Assembly: GCA_002335605.1 (NCBI GenBank)
Contig: BEDY01000005.1
Coordinates: 1,488,001 to 1,552,000, forward strand
Length of the DNA: 64,000 nucleotides
Source: Prillingera fragicola
Lineage: Eukaryota; Basidiomycota; Tremellomycetes; Trichosporonales; Trichosporonaceae
Direction of reading: 5' to 3'
Part shown: in pieces, positions 36,051 through 44,450 of the stretch
Layout: every line of letters begins with the position of its first letter
Numbering within the stretch: position 1 is the first letter of the stretch
Notes under the pieces: generated by a model
Told to the model about the DNA's origin: nothing
Databases searched by the model: none
What the model saw: the letters and a program-made list of their open reading frames with translations, nothing else
Made by a program: the position numbers and the translations under genes

Positions 36051-37639
36051 ATGACTGTTTCTTCCACCAACATCTCCAACATTGACGCCGAGGCAGTCAC
36101 CAAGGCACTCCTCGCCGACCGCCAATTCGTCGCCTTCTGCCCCTCGACCGTCACTGTCAAGTTTGGAATCAAGGTCACCGACAGCACCACCCAGCCCCTC
36201 ATTGTTCAAGTCCAGGAGGGCGAGCTGAAGAAAGTCCACCGCGGCGCCAGTGCCGGCACCGACTTTGTCCTTGCCGCGGACGCCGCCACTTGGGCAAAGC
36301 ACTTTACCGAGAAGCAGGATGTCGGCTTCCAGTCGTTCTGGTGTGAGTACGACCAGTGAATCACAGCCCACTGACGCTCAAGCGATGTACGCGCCGCCCA
36401 ACCACATCATTGCCCCCGTCGCCTCGGTCGAGGGCGACGAGCTCAAGTTTGGGCAGTACGGTCCTGTCTGGCGTCGCGCACTCGATGTCATACGGTGTCT
36501 CATCGTTGGTGTCGATGTGGCTCTTGCCCCGCCTCCTATCCCTGAGGAGGACAACTTGGTCGGGCGGTACACGATCCTTGACCTGCCCAAGTGGGGAGGG
36601 TGAGTTGGTCGTCACTGGTGCTGGATGTGGCTGACAGACCCAGCAAGTGCAAGGTCTACTACGAGCAGTGGGTACTGTGTGTTGCGTACACTGACACTCA
36701 GGAGCGGCAACGGCTCGCAGGACATCATCTTTCTCCACACCGCCGGGAGTGACGGCCGCCAGTACCACGGGGTGAGCACTCCCTCCTTCCAAACTGACGA
36801 TCCAGGTGATGAACGACCCCCGGATGCTAGCCCTCGACCTCCGCATGACAGTCTTTGACCTCCCCTCGCACGGCCGTTCCTTCCCGCCTTACGACTCGGT
36901 GCCAGGCGACCACTTCATGTCCGAGGACAAGTACATTGAAGTGATTGCGGCCATGATCAAGCGGCTGGGGCTTAACAAGACCATTGTCTGTGGCGCCTCC
37001 ATGGCTGGGCTCATTTGCATTGCCATTGCGTTGCGAAACGCCGAAGTGGGCGCCCACGCCACCATCCCGGTGCAAGGCTGCGAGTGAGTGTACAACTGCT
37101 ATCGTGGCTGACAGAAGCTTTGTGGACATGCACCGCAACACGTGGGACAAGCACCCGCTGCTGAACCAGTCCCTCGTCGTCCCCGAGTTCATCTACGGGA
37201 TGATGTCGCCGACGTCGCCGACGCGCCACAAGGACCTGATCTGGCACACCTACTCTGCCCAAGCTTTTGGGCAGTTTGCCGGTGATCTCGACTTTTACTT
37301 TGGCGGCTTTGACTACCGCAATAAAGTCCAGGATATCGACACCAGCAAGACCCCCGTGGCGATGATGACTGGCGCGTTTGACGTGGTATGTGCTGCTTGT
37401 GTTGTGTGCGTTGCTGACTTTGCCACAGTCGTGTCGCCCCGAGCTGTCCCTCGCCACGGCCAAGAAGATCAACGGGTGCACGATCGGTGAGTACTCCCTC
37501 CTCCCACCAACTGCCAGGCTAACGCAGAGCAGACATTATGGAAGGTCTTGGCCACTTCCCGGCCACCGAGAACCCCGAGCTGTTTGTTACGCATCTCCTT
37601 GACGCGATCAGTTTCGTCAACGGCAAGAGTAAGAAGTAG
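36051..37639 (+). CDS. Alpha/beta hydrolase with N-terminal SCP2-like region
   Basis: Eight exons (36051-36342, 36383-36599, 36638-36667, 36702-36771, 36806-37083, 37115-37385, 37429-37486, 37533-37639) give 440 residues. Residues ~30-150 look like an SCP2/lipid-binding fold (PLIVQVQEGELKKVH, TDFVLAADAATWAKHF, EGDELKFGQYGPVWRRAL). From ~175 the hydrolase follows: CKVYYEQSGNGSQD, oxyanion segment FLHTAGSDGRQYHG, FDLPSHGRSFPPYD and the nucleophile elbow CGASMAG. The acid is probably Asp in MTGAFDV, and the catalytic His is in GLGHFPATENP. The family includes esterases, enol-lactonases and C-C hydrolases; the substrate is unknown. Introns are 31-46 nt. A TATA box and GC palindromes upstream suggest regulated expression. 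It is convergent with the SH3 gene, 91 bp between stop codons. Confidence 0.85.
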
Positions 37640-37730
37640 CGAGCAAAAGTGCTGTAGTCCTGCAAATGAATCGTGAAGCCGTGACATGAGCCCATGAGAA
37701 TATACAACCAGAACCAATCCACTCCCAAGC

Positions 37731-38534
37731 CTAATCCATCTCGACATAATTCTTGGGGAACAACCCCTCCTTGTCCCCACCAACGACCCTGCCGCGACAC
37801 CACTGATCGTTAACAACCTCGTCGACAACAATAACGTCCCCTGCCGTAAAACTCAAGTCATCATCCTCGGGCCCCTCATAGTCCCACAACGCCTTGGCCG
37901 TCCTCTCCTGCTTGGCCGCAGGCACAGGCCGCGCACGCGCAGGCGGGGCAAGCGCCGCCCGCTGCGGCGTGGCCGCAACGGGGCTCGACGGTGCGGCCTT
38001 GGTGTTCGCACCCGCTAGGCAGTCGCGGGCCGCCTCGGCCGCGTCGGGGGTGATGGCGCCGAGGGTCTCGAGGAGCGTGATGCTCGAGAGGGTGTGGGCT
38101 AGGAGCTCGGCGGTGTAGGTTCCCGCTGGCGGTGCGGCGGCGCTGGCGCGGGCGGGGGCGGCGGCGGCGAGGGTGTGCGCCATGGGTGCTAGGGTCTTTA
38201 CTGCGCCCCAGGTTGTTTTGGCCTGGGCCATGGTGAGTTGTGGGCCGGCGTTGGGGTTGGGGTTGGGGTTGGGGTTGCGGCCTGGTGGTGGGGGGACGGC
38301 TGAGCGGCGGTGCGGGAGGTTGGAGGCAGGCGGGGGTTGGGTGTTGTAGCCTTGTGGAGCGTAGGATTGAGTTTGGCCCGAGGAGGATTCGTCTTTGGCG
38401 TTGAGGGGGTCGTTGGGGTCGTTGGAGAGGGTCTTGGAGGGAGGCTGGTTCTTGAATGACTTGTACAGGTTTGTTGCGCCGTTGGTTGCCGAGTCCATTA
38501 CTTTGCCCGGGATGGGGACGACAAAGAGGACCAT
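37731..38534 (-). CDS. SH3-domain protein with Pro/Ala-rich linker
   Basis: A single exon encodes 267 residues. The C-terminal SH3 domain (about 212-267) has the standard pattern: ALWDYEGPEDDDLSF, GDVIVVDEV, QWCRGRV and GLFPKNYVEMD; the first of the usual Trp pair is kept (QWC for WW). The middle has a helical segment (LLAHTLSSITLLETLGAI) that loosely recalls the N-terminal part of budding-yeast Lsb1/Pin3 proteins, and the linkers are Pro/Ala-rich. The repeat NPNPNPNPN is encoded by a TTGGGG-like run. SH3 adaptors of this kind bind proline-rich actin or endocytosis proteins; the partner is unknown. The start ATG at 38534 is the first in frame. Confidence 0.82.
   Translation of the reverse strand: MVLFVVPIPGKVMDSATNGATNLYKSFKNQPPSKTLSNDPNDPLNAKDESSSGQTQSYAPQGYNTQPPPASNLPHRRSAVPPPPGRNPNPNPNPNAGPQLTMAQAKTTWGAVKTLAPMAHTLAAAAPARASAAAPPAGTYTAELLAHTLSSITLLETLGAITPDAAEAARDCLAGANTKAAPSSPVAATPQRAALAPPARARPVPAAKQERTAKALWDYEGPEDDDLSFTAGDVIVVDEVVNDQWCRGRVVGGDKEGLFPKNYVEMD
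38253..38274 (+). repeat. (GGGGTT)n run inside the SH3 gene
   Basis: Four GGGG tracts (38253-38256, 38259-38262, 38265-38268, 38271-38274) spaced by TT, on the strand opposite the SH3 message. It encodes Asn-Pro dipeptides and could fold as a G-quadruplex in single-stranded DNA. Confidence 0.9.
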
Positions 38535-39673
38535 AGTGTGGTACGATGTGTGGTTCTCCGAGGTGTATTGCCGGGGACAGCGGTTGGGTGGCGTCAGACT
38601 ATGGGTTCGTGAAAGACAAGCTGGTCAAGATGTAAGAGTAGATGTGCAGTTGAGCGAGTGCTGTGCGAAGAGGATGTATGGTAAGAGTAGAATGCAGAGG
38701 GGCAAGCGAAGAGGCCATCGGCGTTGCCAAGAAGCCCACCTCACGTGAGACGACCAACATTTCGACGCTCAACCGCCGCTGCGGCCAGTGCCGTCATGAC
38801 GGCCGTCGTCGTACGCAGGCACCAGCACCCATTTGCCACCTAGCATTGTGCCGTCGTTCCAGACATCCTGGGTGCTTGGTCTCTAGCACCAGGCAGAGTA
38901 GGGTAGAGTTGGCAGAGACCGACCTGGGAGAGCGATAGGCAGATTGGTACTGCTATTGGAAGGAGGTGCGAAATGCTTCTGGCCGTGAGGCGTGTGCGGA
39001 GGCTGGGCTGAGGCTAGACGTTCAGTTGTTTCGGTGTTCGCAGAGCTGGCTGACTTGACTACGGCTTCTGATGCTTGTTCAAGTGGTTCGCATACTGCAT
39101 GCTGCAACTGCTACAGACAGAAATGGAGGTTGACCGAACACCTTGACCGAAGCCAGAGGCAAGGCCGCGCGGGTCCTCGGACATAGGTTGCAGTCAGTGC
39201 AGTACAAGAATGGGCCAAGCCAAGATCCCCAAGACCCCAACTCTTGCTCTACATATCACAATTGCAACTTTGTCGACGCGTCTACTTGGCGGATCGCCGT
39301 CGCGGGCATTGGGACGTCTCGGAGGACGTCTCGGAGGACAGCCGCCCGAGCGGGATGTTGACTGAAGGTCATTCATTGCAAAGTCGCCAGGATACGCGTG
39401 CAGCTGACTGATGAGCGGCGCAGGATGAGTAAGGCATACTGCTCGCGAACTCTCAAGTTGCTGCCAAAACGATGTTGAGAGCCCTGCAGCAGCACCTTGC
39501 TCACAAAGCTTGGATGAACTAGACGTCACCTAGCCATCATCGAGCGTCACCTTATCTCAACACTCCACAGCCCTGGCTGCGGCCTGTCCCAGCCCTGGCT
39601 GCGGAGATTGCTGACGATAGCGTCCACGTCACGAATGACACTCCACAGTCGACAAGAGTTGCAACAATGACAT

Positions 39674-39703
39674 CTGCTCGCTGCTGCTCGCTGCTGCTCG
39701 CTG
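39674..39703. repeat. Three tandem copies of a 10-nt unit
   Basis: CTGCTCGCTG occurs three times without interruption, followed by a partial CTCCGAG. It is a short minisatellite-like tract in noncoding DNA. Confidence 0.9.
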
Positions 39704-39952
39704 CTCCGAGCAGGCGGAGGTGACTGCTCCGCTTGGTGTGACGTCGTCGGTGACTTGGCTTCAGGGTTCCCGGTCGCTCCCCCATCGATGAACATGGACG
39801 CCCATCGAATTCGACGTGGAAGCCATCAGAGACAGCCAGCAAGCATGCAGAGGTCGATGTCAAGCATAGCGAGCTAGATGTAGACGCATGCATTGAAAGC
39901 AAGTCATGTCACCCGAGGAAGAGGACCTATGAGCGCAGTTCCCGGCACTTGG

Positions 39953-40021
39953 CCGGATCTCCGGGCCGGGCGGTATCCTTGCGGGCCGCGATGTCGGAAA
40001 GAGACTGGCGACGGCATAAAA
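39953..40021 (+). promoter_or_regulatory. ADH promoter: CCGGA-TC-TCCGG palindrome and TATA-like box
   Basis: CCGGATCTCCGG at 39953-39964 is a perfect palindrome containing CGG-N4-CCG, the spacing bound by Leu3-type Zn2Cys6 factors. A TATA-like CATAAAA lies at 40015-40021, about 100 nt before the ATG. Factor identity is inference. Confidence 0.5.
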
Positions 40022-40116
40022 CGGCAACCCCCCATCAATCCCATCGTCTCTAGACTCTTCTTACTCTCTCTTACTCTCACTTACCTACCAACCCCCCAAA
40101 AGCCAACAAAGCAACA

Positions 40117-41347
40117 ATGTCTGCTCCTGCCAACAACGTCGCCAAGGGTTACGCCATCAAGGACCCCAAGGACTACTACAACTTTGAGCTCACCGAGTAC
40201 AAGCTCGAGCCCCTCGAGGACGACCGCATCACCGTCGCCGTCGAGTGCTGTGGTGTCTGCGGTTCCGACCACCACACCATCTCGGGCGGCTGGGGTCCCT
40301 GGTCCACCAAGTTTGTCGTTACCGGCCACGAGGTCATTGGCCGCGTCGTCGAGGTCGGCAAGGCCGTCAAGAGCGTCAAGGTCGGCCAGCGTGTCGGTGT
40401 CGGTGCCCAGGTCGGCTCGTGCGGCGAGTGCAAGTGGTGCAAGGACGACAACGGTGAGTCTACTGGGGGATGGGGCTGTGGGCGAGCATTAGGAGGTGGG
40501 AACTGGTGATTGTGAGCGTTTGCGTTCATGCCCACCGCCCACCCGCGCTGCTGCCCACCTTTTGCCCACCTTATTGCCTCGGTTGTGCAGCACTAACGAC
40601 GCAGAGAACTACTGCCCCCACCCCGTCCACGGCTACGACACTCTGTGGCCTGACAAGTCGGAGCACCAGGGCGGCTACTCTACCCACATCCGCGCTCAGG
40701 AGCTCTTCGTCTTCCCCATCCCTGACAAGCTCAAGTCGACTGACGCCGCCTCGATGCTCTGCGGTGGTCTGACCGTCTTCTCGCCTCTTGTTCGCAACGG
40801 CGTCAAGGAGGGCTCCAAGGTCGGTGTCGTCGGCCTTGGCGGTCTCGGCCACTATGCCGTTCTCTTCGGTACCGCCCTCGGCGCCGACGTCACCGTCTTT
40901 TCGCGCAGCGACGCCAAGAAGGCCGACTCGCTCAAGATGGGTGCCAAGAACTTTGTCGCCACCACCCCCGGTTTTGAGAAGGACCACTTCCGCGAGTTTG
41001 ACGTTATCGTCTGCACGGCCTCGTCCAACCAGCTCCCCATTGACGAGCTCCTCTCGTGCCTCGACGTCGGCAAGAAGCTCGTCTTTGTCGGCATGCCCGA
41101 GGAGGGCCTCAAGAACATTACCTCGCAGTCCATGGCCGGCTCGGGTGTCGCTCTCGGCTCGTCGCACATTGGCAGCCGCTCCGAGGCCCTCCGCATGCTC
41201 GACCTCGCCGTCGAGAAGAATGTCAAGCCTTGGATCCAGGTCCTCCCCATGAAGGACGCCGCCGAGGGTATCCGCGCCGTCGAGAAGGGTACCGTCCGCT
41301 ACAGGACCGTCCTCACCCAGGACATTGCCCCCGTCAAGTACGACTAG
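40117..41347 (+). CDS. Zinc-dependent NADP alcohol dehydrogenase (Adh6/cinnamyl type)
   Basis: Exons 40117-40453 and 40605-41347 (intron 151 nt with CACTAAC branch site) give 359 residues. Catalytic zinc ligands are Cys in CCGVCGSDHH and His-Glu in VTGHEVIGRV. The structural zinc lobe is CGECKWCKDDNENYC, with the intron splitting its last part. The coenzyme fold is VGVVGLGGLGHYAVLF (GxGGxG), followed by SRSDAKK, whose Ser/Arg after the second beta strand favours NADPH. Members reduce cinnamaldehydes, furfural and medium-chain aldehydes, so a detoxifying aldehyde reductase is likely. Codon use is extremely biased (GTC, CTC, GGC), implying high expression. No signal peptide; cytosolic. Confidence 0.94.
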
Positions 41348-42368
41348 GCGGCGGTAGAGGTCGTGGGGTAGGGGCAGTGTTTATAACGATATTTGGGCAC
41401 CGAGGCAAGAGACGCCGTTTGGGCTCGTGCAGGACTGTAGCAAAAGACATGCAGGTTTGCTTAGAGATGGCGGCCGCGAGGTCATGGATCAACTGACTGG
41501 GGAGTGGATCTCGTCAAGAGAAACGGATCTTGAACATTAAAAGTTGGGCAGGTACAGGTGACTGATCTTGGCTGGCTAAATGACACGGTTGGTGGCGTTG
41601 AGCGCTGCCAGGAATGTGGCTTGCCGCACGGATCACTGGGAGCATTGCGGGGCAGGATCGCCAACAGGAAGTGTATGGGGGGTGATATCAAAGACTGTTT
41701 GTGTCTACATATATGAGGAATGTCAGGAGGAGAGGTGTTCAAATGGCCTGTTCGGAGGAAGATGTGACAAAGGACAATTAAATTGTACAATTAATTCGAC
41801 TTTTTGCGCGACAACTGTCGCCTATATAGCAACTGCCTATCCTTCACGACACCTCTGGCCTCTAGACGAGGCCCATGCGGTATTACAGCTTTGTGATAGG
41901 AATTTTAGGATCCCTTGCTCGTTAGGTGGCAAAGTTGCTCACAAAATCACTTGGTTTCTTCATCTGTCCAGAGCTTGCCAAGAACTCCATTATGATCAAA
42001 ACAAGCAAACCCGCACAGAGCACCAAGCCACTCCTCCTCGCTCCCGGCGGCACCAGCACCCAGAAATCTCTACAGAACCCACACAAAGAAGCTTCTCTGA
42101 ACCCAGCCATCGTTCCAGCCAGTGGGGACGCCATCCCGCTCAGTCTATGTTGCTTCTTTGTGGCGTCTCCTCTACTGCGATTCTTGCCGCACTCACTGGG
42201 ACCTCGTCGGCGTCTGCTCGGAATGGGCCGCGACTGGGTGGCGTACCGGTAACACTTTGGGCTCATAATGGGTGGCGCGAGCTTGTATAAGAGCTGCTTG
42301 GATGGTGCTTCCCTGTGGCGACATGACTCCCACGCCATTGTCACCTGTATCTCGTCACTACTGGTATA
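41348..42368. other. Spacer downstream of ADH
   Basis: About 1 kb with locally lower GC (41690-42000), including AT-rich stretches such as AATTAAATTGTACAATTAATTCG. A 236-codon forward frame has no domain and mixed composition, so I do not call it. It probably includes the ADH 3' UTR. Confidence 0.45.
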
Positions 42369-42812
42369 ATGGTGAGTCTCCCCACACTCACCAAGCTCAC
42401 CCAAGTCTCTCACACCCCCACTGCCCAACGACATGCTTGAACGCCGCCGCACCCGCAGTCTAACCAACGCTGAAGTCGAAGTAAGCCCAACCCCACCGCA
42501 ACGGCAGCTGAGACGCAGGACCTGGCCAATCTCACAACAACACTGCACCTCACCCCCTCGGCACCGCCCAACACGCCCGTCGCCACGCCGCGCTCGCTGT
42601 CGCCCATGACGATCCGGCGCGCGCCCCAGGACTGCAGAAAGGCCGAGTTTCGGCTCGGCCTTGCGCCGACCTTGTCTGCGCCTGGGAGGCCGCGGGTTGT
42701 GGGGTCGAGTTTTGGGGGAAAGCCAGACGTGGTCGAGGTGCAGGTGCTGGTTGAGCGGACTGTTGAGATTTCGTTCGTCGCTGACGAGGGTGCTGTGAAT
42801 GCCATGCTGTGA
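42369..42812 (+). CDS. Candidate small gene, 123 aa, with an ATG-only first exon
   Basis: I infer exons 42369-42371 (ATG only), 42406-42480 and 42519-42812, with introns of 34 and 38 nt starting GTGAGT and GTAAGC. The joined frame gives 123 residues beginning MSLTPPLPNDMLERRRTRSL. It continues through a Ser/Thr-Pro segment (LTPSAPPNTPVATPRSLSP) and RRAPQDCRKAEFRLGL, ending with a charged beta-like stretch VEVQVLVERTVEISFVADEG. Frame continuity across two clean introns is the main support. An alternative start is the in-frame ATG at 42433. I recognise no family. Ser-Pro sites near basic residues suggest kinase regulation, but this is speculative. Confidence 0.45.
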
Positions 42813-43201
42813 CGTGATTTGACGGGTTGTGTCAACTGGTGATCAGTGGTTGTTCGTTTATGAATCAGTACTGCCTCTGTGGGTGCACACATTGATGAGA
42901 TCATTGCAAAAAAGTCTGTCATCGCTACCCTCGTATCCTCTGGGGGCCACATGTCGATGGTTGTACACTTGTCACATCAGCACATCGCATCGCATGCCGG
43001 CGTACACACCTGTTCTTCCTCGCCCAACCGCCACACGCTCACCAGTGGTCAAGACTAGCGATGCCGATGGTGCAGAGGCCGATTTTGTGCAGAGGTTACA
43101 GCAGGTGAGTTCTGATTCTTGAGTCCCGTCGGTCCGTCCAAAGTTGTCCAAGGTCGCGAGCCAAGTGTCGTGTGGCGCCTCGTTCCCACATTCCCAGCCG
43201 C
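42813..43201. other. Spacer between candidate small gene and crotonase 3' end
   Basis: About 390 bp between convergent genes. I see no gene or structure. Confidence 0.5.
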
Positions 43202-44029
43202 CTACCTTCTCTTCTCATTGTAGCTCTTGACGGCGGCGTGCGTATCGGGGTGGGCAAACACCTCGGCAAATATGTCGATACTGCGGGCAATATTATCGCT
43301 CAACCCTTCATTAAGCCCGGCATCGTTGAGCTCCTTCTGGGCCTTCATGACGACGGGCGTAAGCCCAACGAGCTTGCCGAGCAGCTCCTCTGTTGTGTCC
43401 CGGAGACTCGCATCGTCCTCATCCGAGGCATACCGATTAACAAACCCGTGCCCGAGCTCCTCGACGCCATAAACGTCACCAACAAGGAGCATCTCCTTGG
43501 CAAGGCTCAGCCCAACGTAGTGCCTCAGCAACGCCGCGTCCACGACAGAAGGAATCCCGACCTTGGTCTCGGGCAACCCCACCTTGGTCCCCGGCGCCGC
43601 CACCCTGAGGTCAGCAGCGAGGGCCATTTCAAACGCCGCGCCGAGGCAGTAGCCATGCATGACGACGGCAGTCGGCTTGGGGCTCGTCCGGAGACTCCCC
43701 ACCGCGCGCGCGACTTTGGTGATCACCTCCTTGGCGCCCGCGAGGTCGAGGCCCGCGAACGCCGTCGTGTTCATGCCCGCACAGAAGGCGCGGCCGTTAC
43801 CCGTGATCGCGATCGCGCGGACCGTCGCCGGGGCGTCCTCGACGGCGGCGGTGAAGGCGTCCAGGTCTGCTGGGGTGAGGGCGTTGAGGCTCCGGGGGCG
43901 GTTCAAGGTTATCCACCTTATGGCGGATTTGTCCTCGACTTGGATTGCCGAGGGTTGGGTGCTCGTTGTCATGGTGCGAGCTGTGAGGGCGCGGGAGGCC
44001 GTGAGCGCTGGGCGGAGTGTGCGGAGCAT
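43202..44029 (-). CDS. Enoyl-CoA hydratase/isomerase family protein (crotonase fold)
   Basis: A single exon encodes 275 residues. The first ~22 residues (MLRTLRPALTASRALTARTM) are Arg/Ala/Leu-rich with no acids, as in mitochondrial presequences. The crotonase fold follows: RWITLNRPRSLNALT, the first oxyanion-hole segment GNGRAFCAGMN, then VVMHGYCLGAAFEMALAADLR with the second oxyanion glycine. VGLPETKVGIPSVVDAALL carries Glu at the general-base position. The C-terminus lacks the SKL-type peroxisomal signal (it ends EKRR). Members hydrate or isomerise enoyl-CoA in beta-oxidation or act on branched-chain CoA esters; the exact substrate is not readable. The coding strand is certain from the fold; the long open frame on the other strand is a shadow. 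Confidence 0.92.
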   Translation of the reverse strand: MLRTLRPALTASRALTARTMTTSTQPSAIQVEDKSAIRWITLNRPRSLNALTPADLDAFTAAVEDAPATVRAIAITGNGRAFCAGMNTTAFAGLDLAGAKEVITKVARAVGSLRTSPKPTAVVMHGYCLGAAFEMALAADLRVAAPGTKVGLPETKVGIPSVVDAALLRHYVGLSLAKEMLLVGDVYGVEELGHGFVNRYASDEDDASLRDTTEELLGKLVGLTPVVMKAQKELNDAGLNEGLSDNIARSIDIFAEVFAHPDTHAAVKSYNEKRR

Positions 44030-44119
44030 GGCGTTATTTGGTGCTCGGTGAGGGAGAGAGTGGTGATAAGATTGGCTTCAAGTGTCGAGTGGGAAGATGC
44101 GGCTACTTGACTTGCGGAG

Positions 44120-44347
44120 ATGGTTGCCGAATACCGGGCGACGGAGGTAGCCGATTGATCGTGCCGGACGCCGTCTCCTCCGTCGCGTTAGCCGCTGATG
44201 GCATGACAGATGATGGCCCGTGTGCAGACCCGGGTCATTGAGCACGATGCGCTGGATTCGACGCTGCAGTCGCTCATCGCGCAAGCCGATACTGCTGTCC
44301 GCGAGCTGTCGCCACCGTCGTCTACAAGAATCAAGTACCACGTCTAG
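44120..44347 (+). CDS. Candidate very small gene, 54 aa, two exons
   Basis: Exons 44120-44146 and 44210-44347 join in phase 0 across a 63-nt GT..AG intron (acceptor CATGACAG). The product begins MVAEYRATEMMARVQTRVI, continues EHDALDSTLQSLIAQADTAV and ends RELSPPSSTRIKYHV. It would form one amphipathic helix of ~40 residues followed by a short Ser/Pro tail, like small subunits of coiled-coil complexes. I recognise no family, and a further upstream exon cannot be excluded. The stop is about 100 bp from the stop of the convergent coiled-coil gene. Confidence 0.35.
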
Positions 44348-44450
44348 CCGTTTGCTAGAATATGCATGGCTATGTTTACAGATCGTTACACCCATGCGGC
44401 GCGTCCCCTTTTACTGCCTGATCCTCCTAGATAATCACAAGATCACGTCA

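Larger units (their letters stand above)
38535..40116. other. Long spacer with short tandem repeats and ADH promoter
   Basis: No supportable gene in 1.58 kb. It holds several small repeats: GACGTCTCGGAG twice in tandem (39313-39336), CAGCCCTGGCTGCGG at 39568-39582 and 39590-39604, and three CTGCTCGCTG decamers (39674-39703). Its right end is the alcohol dehydrogenase promoter. Confidence 0.6.

Noticed and set aside
41580..42290. Forward 236-codon frame downstream of ADH
   Set aside because: Crosses AT-rich sequence, mixed composition, no domain and no supporting splice structure.
43172..44110. Forward 312-codon frame over the crotonase gene
   Set aside because: The crotonase fold with both oxyanion-hole motifs is on the reverse strand; the forward product has no domain.
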